Below, in pieces: positions 54,112 through 58,332 of a DNA stretch of 58,332 nucleotides. The position numbers and the translations under genes are program-made. The notes under the pieces are model-generated. The model searched no databases, was not told where the DNA came from, and was given only the letters and a program-made list of their open reading frames with translations. Origin of the DNA: CAWIOX01 sp963837775. GTDB lineage: Bacteria > Pseudomonadota > Gammaproteobacteria > Burkholderiales > Burkholderiaceae_D. How positions within the stretch are numbered: position 1 is the stretch's first letter; each line of letters starts with the position of its first letter. Location of the stretch: NCBI GenBank assembly GCA_963837775.1, contig CAWIOX010000011.1, positions 1 to 58,332 of the forward strand, read 5' to 3'.

Positions 54112-55063
54112 TCCGCAACTCAATAAAAACGGCGAGCTGCAACATCTGCTCACCATCGAAGGCCTGCCGAAATCCATCGTCACGCATATCCTCGATACCG
54201 CCTCTTCGTTCGTCGGCGTGTCCGACCGCGAAGTCAAAAAAGTGCCGCTGATGCGCGGCAAGAGCGTGTTCAACCTGTTCTTCGAGAACTCGACGCGGAC
54301 CCGCACCACGTTCGAGATCGCGGCCAAGCGGCTGTCGGCCGACGTGATCAACCTCAACATCTCGGCCTCCAGCGCCAGCAAGGGCGAATCGCTGCTCGAC
54401 ACCATCGACAATCTGTCGGCGATGCATGCCGACATGTTCGTGGTGCGCCATTCGCAATCCGGCGCGCCGCACCTGATCGCCAAGCACCTGAGCGAGACCG
54501 GCCAGAATCATGTGCGGGTGGTCAATGCCGGCGACGGCCGCCATGCGCATCCGACGCAGGGCCTGCTCGACATGTACACGATCCGCCATTACAAGAAGGA
54601 TTTCAGCCAGCTCACGGTGGCGATCGTCGGCGACATCCTGCACAGCCGCGTCGCGCGCTCCGACATCCACGCGCTGACCACGCTGGGCGTGCCGGAAATC
54701 CGCGCGATCGCACCGCTGACCCTGCTGCCGGGCGGACTGGAGCAGATGGGCGTGCGCGTCTTCACCGACATCAACGAAGGCCTGAAAGGCGTCGACGTGA
54801 TCATCATGCTGCGCCTGCAGAACGAGCGCATGAACGGCGCACTGCTGCCTTCCGCGCAAGAATATTTCAAGAGCTACGGCCTGACCCCGGAACGGCTGGC
54901 GCTGGCCAAGCCGGATGCGATCGTGATGCACCCGGGCCCGATGAACCGCGGGGTCGAGATCGACTCGGCCGTCGCCGACGGCAGCCAGGCAGTGATCCTG
55001 CCGCAGGTGACCTTCGGCATCGCGGTGCGGATGGCGGTGATGGGGATTCTGGCCGGAAATTGA
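54104..55063 (+). CDS. pyrB: Aspartate carbamoyltransferase catalytic subunit
   Basis: 319 residues. Carbamoyl-phosphate site FFENSTRTRTTFEIAAKRL, HPTQGLLDMYTIRHYK, and MHPGPMNRGVEIDSAV. Commits carbamoyl phosphate to pyrimidines. In this class B-like arrangement it forms a complex with an inactive dihydroorotase-like partner, encoded 275 bp downstream. It overlaps pyrR by 8 bp. Confidence 0.94.
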   Translation: MLNPQLNKNGELQHLLTIEGLPKSIVTHILDTASSFVGVSDREVKKVPLMRGKSVFNLFFENSTRTRTTFEIAAKRLSADVINLNISASSASKGESLLDTIDNLSAMHADMFVVRHSQSGAPHLIAKHLSETGQNHVRVVNAGDGRHAHPTQGLLDMYTIRHYKKDFSQLTVAIVGDILHSRVARSDIHALTTLGVPEIRAIAPLTLLPGGLEQMGVRVFTDINEGLKGVDVIIMLRLQNERMNGALLPSAQEYFKSYGLTPERLALAKPDAIVMHPGPMNRGVEIDSAVADGSQAVILPQVTFGIAVRMAVMGILAGN

Positions 55064-55109
55064 TTCCACGCGGCCAGCCACGCAGGATATTGTCTTTAAT
55101 CCCTTCTCC

Positions 55110-55300
55110 CTGGCAGGGGGAAGGCGCGAGCAAGGTAAATAAACGAATTGAAACTTCACATCAAGAACGGCCATCTGATCATGCGGCGCAATGGCATGCG
55201 ACGCGCAGAAATACTTGTATATTGCTGCAGGCAATATTCGTCGCATTATGGATGCAGGGCAAGCACGCAGCCGTTTTTTTGCCGAATTAGACCTTCGATA
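55110..55300 (+). repeat. Degenerate tandem copy of the pyrC' 5' end
   Basis: This block matches 55302-55491, which includes the pyrC' ribosome site and first 50 codons. Both begin CTGGCAGGGGGAAGGCGCGAG, followed by AAACTTCACATCAAGAACGG and CCATCTGATC, and later ATTATGGATGCAGGGCAAGC. The two units are adjacent (offset about 192 bp). The upstream one has a TTG in place of the ATG, several indels and a shifted frame, so it encodes nothing useful. The rest of the 275-bp gap between pyrB and pyrC' is otherwise empty. Confidence 0.85.
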
Positions 55301-55338
55301 GCTGGCAGGGGGAAGGCGCGAGTAAGGAAAATGAAAAA

Positions 55339-56649
55339 ATGAAACTTCACATCAAGAACGGCCATCTGATCGATCCGGCCAATGGCATCGACGCGCAAAA
55401 AGACCTCTATATTGCTGCCGGCAAGATCGTTGCGATTATGGATGCAGGGCAAGCGCCGGCCGACTTTACGCCGAACCAGACCATCGATGCGGCCGGCCTG
55501 ATCGTCGCGCCCGGCCTGGTCGACCTGAGTGCGCGCCTGCGCGAGCCCGGCTATGAATACAAGGCCACGCTCGAATCCGAGTTGCAGGCGGCAATGCAGG
55601 GCGGCGTCACCAGCCTGGTGTGCCCGCCGGATACCGATCCGGTGCTGGATGAGCCGGGTCTGGTCGAAATGCTGAAACATCGCGCCAAAACACTGAATCA
55701 GGCCAACGTCTATCCGCTGGGAGCATTGACCGTCGGCCTGAAAGGGCAGGCGCTGACCGAAATGGCGGAGCTGACCGAGTCCGGTTGTGTCGGTTTTTCC
55801 CAGGCCGAGGCGCCGATTCTGGACACCAACGTGTTGCTGCGTGCGCTGCAATACGCGAAGACCTTCGGCTACAGCGTCTGGCTGCGGCCGCAGGATGCGC
55901 ATGTCGGCGTCGGTGGCAACGCGCATAGCGGCGCGCTTGCTTCGCGCCTCGGTTTGTCCGGCATTCCGGTGATTGCCGAAACCATCGCGCTGCATACCAT
56001 TTTCGAACTGGTGCGGGTCACCGGTGCGCGGGTGCATCTGTGCCGCATTTCGTCGGCCGCCGGGCTGGACCTGATCCGCGCCGCCAAGAAAGAGGGCCTG
56101 CCGATCAGCTGCGACGTCGGTGCGCATCACATCCACATGACCGAGATGGACATCGGTTTTTACGATTCGAATGCCCGTGTGGCGCCGCCGTTCCGCGCCC
56201 AGCGCGACCGCGACGCAATCCGTCAGGGCTTGCTGGACGGCACCATCGATGCGATTTGCTCCGACCACACGCCGGTCGATAATGACGAGAAGCTGCTGCC
56301 TTTCGGCGAAGCGACCCCGGGCGCGACCGGCCTCGAACTGTTGCTGTCGCTGGCCTTGAAATGGGCCGAAGAGTGCGTGGCACCGACCGACCGGCCGCTT
56401 GCCAGGGCGCTGGCCAAGATCACCGCCGATGCCGCCAAGATCGTCGGTCTGCCCTGCGGCCAGCTGGCCGTCGGCAGCGTCGCCGACCTGTGCCTGTTCG
56501 ACCCGGCCGTGCGCTGGACGGTCCAGGCGCAAGCGCTGGCCAGCCAGGGCAAGCACACCCCGTTCCTCGGTTACGAGATGAGCGGACAGGTCCAGGCCAC
56601 CATCGTCGCCGGCCATGTCGCCTACCTGCGTTCCGGTTTTGATGCTTAA
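55339..56649 (+). CDS. Dihydroorotase-like protein, probably non-catalytic (PyrC'/PyrX)
   Basis: 436 residues of the amidohydrolase fold. Active dihydroorotases have an HxH zinc pair in DxHVHxREPG; here that place reads VDLSARLREPGYEYKATLES, so both histidines are absent. Later parts are kept: ISCDVGAHHIHMTEMD and ICSDHTPVDNDEK. This matches the inactive partner that holds aspartate carbamoyltransferase together in Pseudomonas and relatives. A genuine PyrC must be encoded elsewhere. AAGGA is 10 nt before ATG 55339. A decayed copy of its first 150 bp lies directly upstream. Confidence 0.87.
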   Translation: MKLHIKNGHLIDPANGIDAQKDLYIAAGKIVAIMDAGQAPADFTPNQTIDAAGLIVAPGLVDLSARLREPGYEYKATLESELQAAMQGGVTSLVCPPDTDPVLDEPGLVEMLKHRAKTLNQANVYPLGALTVGLKGQALTEMAELTESGCVGFSQAEAPILDTNVLLRALQYAKTFGYSVWLRPQDAHVGVGGNAHSGALASRLGLSGIPVIAETIALHTIFELVRVTGARVHLCRISSAAGLDLIRAAKKEGLPISCDVGAHHIHMTEMDIGFYDSNARVAPPFRAQRDRDAIRQGLLDGTIDAICSDHTPVDNDEKLLPFGEATPGATGLELLLSLALKWAEECVAPTDRPLARALAKITADAAKIVGLPCGQLAVGSVADLCLFDPAVRWTVQAQALASQGKHTPFLGYEMSGQVQATIVAGHVAYLRSGFDA

Positions 56650-56650
56650 T

Positions 56651-56730
56651 GGGGAGTATCAATGAAAACACCATTGTTGCCGCACGTATTCATTGGGCCT
56701 TTAAATATACAGCCATGAGTATATTTTTCG
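56651..56730 (+). repeat. Dispersed intergenic repeat, copy E
   Basis: Foot GGGGAGTATC, arms CAATGAA and TTCATTG around TTGCCGCACG, then TTTAAATATAC, loop AGCCATGA, GTATATTTTT. It ends 20 bp before the plsC start and begins one base after the pyrC' stop, so it fills the whole gap and would lie in the plsC leader. Confidence 0.82.
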
Positions 56731-56749
56731 CGGCAGGGCGGCCCGATAG

Positions 56750-57487
56750 ATGATTGCATATCATTATTTGCGGGTATCGATCCACCTGATCGCCGGTTTG
56801 TGGACCTGTGCGGTGGTCTTCCCGCTGACCGATGCCCAAGGGCGGGAGCGCCGCATCAAGCGCTGGTCGGGCCAGTTGCTGTCGATTTGCGGCGTGCAAC
56901 TCGACGTCAGGCATGCGGCCGAGGCGCAACAGGCTCCGCGCGCGCTGATCGTCGCCAACCATGTTTCCTGGCTCGATATCTTCGTGATCAATGCGCATCA
57001 TCCGTGCCGTTTCGTCGCCAAATCGGACATCCGCGACTGGCCGCTGATCGGCTGGCTGAGCCACCAGGCCGGCACCGTGTTCCTGGCGCGCGGCAACCGG
57101 CGCGAGGTCAGGCGAATTTACGAAGGCCTGGTCAGCAGCATCCATGCCGGCCACCGCGTCGCCTTCTTTCCGGAAGGCACCACCGCCGCCCAGGGCAGCC
57201 TGCAGCCGTTTCATGCCAACCTGTTCGAAGCGGCGATTGAAGCCGAAGTGCCGATCCAGCCCTTTGCGTTGCGCTATGTCGATACCAATGGCGAGCCTCA
57301 TCCGGCAGTCGAATTCATCGGCGACATGAGCTTTGCGCAAAGCATCGCCGCGATCCTGAAAACGCGGCAGATCAGGGCTGAACTGGTGCGCCTGCCGGTG
57401 ATCGAAACGGCCGGCGCGCACCGGCGCGACTTGGCGCAAGCAACGCGCACATCGGTGGCGCAGGCGCTCGGACACCCGGAGTCGTAG
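56750..57487 (+). CDS. plsC: 1-acyl-sn-glycerol-3-phosphate acyltransferase
   Basis: 245 residues. An N-terminal hydrophobic helix (LRVSIHLIAGLWTCAVVFPL) and the acyltransferase motifs: NHVSWLDIFVIN (HX4D), GTVFLARGNRREVRRI, and FFPEGTTAAQGSLQPFHANL. Makes phosphatidic acid from lysophosphatidate at the inner membrane. The ATG follows a TAG and has no clear ribosome site; repeat copy E lies immediately upstream. Paralogous OlsA-type acyltransferases are possible alternatives. Confidence 0.87.
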   Translation: MIAYHYLRVSIHLIAGLWTCAVVFPLTDAQGRERRIKRWSGQLLSICGVQLDVRHAAEAQQAPRALIVANHVSWLDIFVINAHHPCRFVAKSDIRDWPLIGWLSHQAGTVFLARGNRREVRRIYEGLVSSIHAGHRVAFFPEGTTAAQGSLQPFHANLFEAAIEAEVPIQPFALRYVDTNGEPHPAVEFIGDMSFAQSIAAILKTRQIRAELVRLPVIETAGAHRRDLAQATRTSVAQALGHPES

Positions 57488-57505
57488 AAGTGCTGTTGTT
57501 CTGCA

Positions 57506-58325
57506 TCAGCCAGGTTTTTGATACTGCGGGCAACTGACCTGGATCACGCTGCGATCCTCCAGGCACACCGCGGTCAGCTTGCCGCCCCAGACGCAGCCGG
57601 TATCGAGCGCGATCAGATCCGGCCGCAGCACCAGGCCCAGCGTCGACCAGTGGCCCACCACCATGGTCACGTCGGCGGTCTTGCGGCCCGGCACGTCAAA
57701 CCACGGCAGCATGCCGGGCAGCGCGTTGTCGGCCCCTTCCTTGCTGGCGAAGTCCAGCGTGCCGTCGGCGGTGCAAAAGCGGATCCGGGTCAGCACATTG
57801 ACGATGCAGCGCAGGCGCTCGGCGCCGCTCAGCGCATCATCCCACTCTGGCCGGCGCATTGCCGTACATCTCGCGCAGGAAATCGACCCAGTCCGGCCCG
57901 CGCAGCACGGTTTCGACTTCATTTGCCAATGCCAGCGTCTGTTCCGCGCTCCATTGCGGCACCACGCCCGCATGCACCAGCAGGTGATTACCGGTGCGGA
58001 TGGCCAGCGGCTGGCGGCGCAGCCAGTCCAGCAAGTCGGTGCGATCCGGCGCCTGCAGGATGTCGTCCAGCGTATCGGAACGATGCGCCTTCCTGATGCC
58101 TTGCGATACCGCCAGCAGATGCAGGTCGTGATTGCCCAGTACCGTATTCGCGGTATTGCCCAGACCCCTTACATATCTTAGAGTGGCGAGCGATTTTGGC
58201 CCGCGATTGACCAGGTCACCGGCAAACAGGATGGTCGGCCGGCTTGATGCTGCATGGATACGTTCCACCAGTTCCAGCACATTGTGATGACAGCCCTGGG
58301 AATCTCCGATTACATAAGTGGTCAT
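57506..58325 (-). CDS. apaH: Bis(5'-nucleosyl)-tetraphosphatase (symmetrical), frame interrupted by one +1 insertion
   Basis: Calcineurin-like phosphatase that splits Ap4A to two ADP. Metal motifs: TTYVIGDSQGCHHN (GDxxG), LFAGDLVNRGPKSLATLR (GDLVNRG) and TVLGNHDLHLLAV (GNHD), and VHAGVVPQWS. The frame breaks at an extra base near 57851 and resumes PEWDDALSGAERLRCIVN, then VVGHWSTLGL and IALDTGCVWGGKLTAV. Removing it gives 272 residues. It converges with plsC and starts 7 bp before the window end. Confidence 0.92.
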
Positions 58326-58332
58326 AAGGCAT

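Noticed and set aside
1..58332. CRISPR array, tRNA or rRNA genes
   Set aside because: I saw no regularly spaced direct repeats, no tRNA-like cloverleaf with a CCA end and no rRNA sequence; a tRNA scan would be needed to exclude them fully.

Overview
The window reads as a chromosomal segment of a betaproteobacterium, most likely of the Oxalobacteraceae (Herminiimonas/Janthinobacterium-like). This rests on high-GC codon use, a split pntAA-pntAB-pntB transhydrogenase, an NAD-dependent glutamate dehydrogenase of about 1,580 residues, a hemP-bfd-tonB-exbBD iron block, and the lptD-surA-pdxA-rsmA and algH-ruvX-pyrR-pyrB-pyrC' gene orders. Placement is from recognised protein families and gene order, not from a database search.

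Layout. 1-1900: a decayed accessory patch with a broken HEPN-like gene and a broken REP-associated tyrosine transposase (RAYT), bracketed by two copies of a dispersed repeat. 1908-14100: basic amino-acid uptake and catabolism: a MocR-type regulator divergent from an ABC importer (binding protein, two permeases, an AotO-like deacylase, ATPase), then NAD-glutamate dehydrogenase and succinylglutamate desuccinylase AstE. 14400-16150: cytochrome b561 with two YceI proteins. 16315-19940: a 157-bp palindrome, purB, a glutathione transferase and two small unknown genes. 20000-24865: a Cache-Cache-CheW protein with a PAS/GAF/GGDEF/EAL protein. 25166-26387: PPi-type phosphofructokinase. 26534-32960: bacterioferritin, then a heme/iron uptake cluster behind one Fur-like box. 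33315-38060: mnmA-nudJ and pntAA-AB-B. 38288-42689: ubiH-like, pepP, murU, amgK. 42738-44733: a 3'-truncated group II intron. 44815-50334: lptD-surA-pdxA-rsmA. 50384-58325: gloA, phrB, algH-ruvX-pyrR-pyrB-pyrC', plsC and apaH.

The most interesting signal is a family of eight intergenic repeats of about 75-85 bp (65, 1811, 14226, 26444, 33164, 41552, 50881, 56651). They share a CGGGAGTAT foot, a hairpin around GCCGCA, and an AT-rich hairpin ATAC-N7-9-GTAT. Copy two begins 13 bp after the RAYT remnant. I infer a REP/BIME-like system mobilised in the past by this transposase.

A second pattern is technical. Nine otherwise well-preserved genes (aotO-like, gdhB, pfp, tonB, mnmA, pntB, ubiH, pdxA, apaH) carry isolated single-base indels, eleven of the twelve being +1 insertions. 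Removing them restores frames of exact length. This looks like sequence error rather than gene decay, so those genes are annotated at full span.
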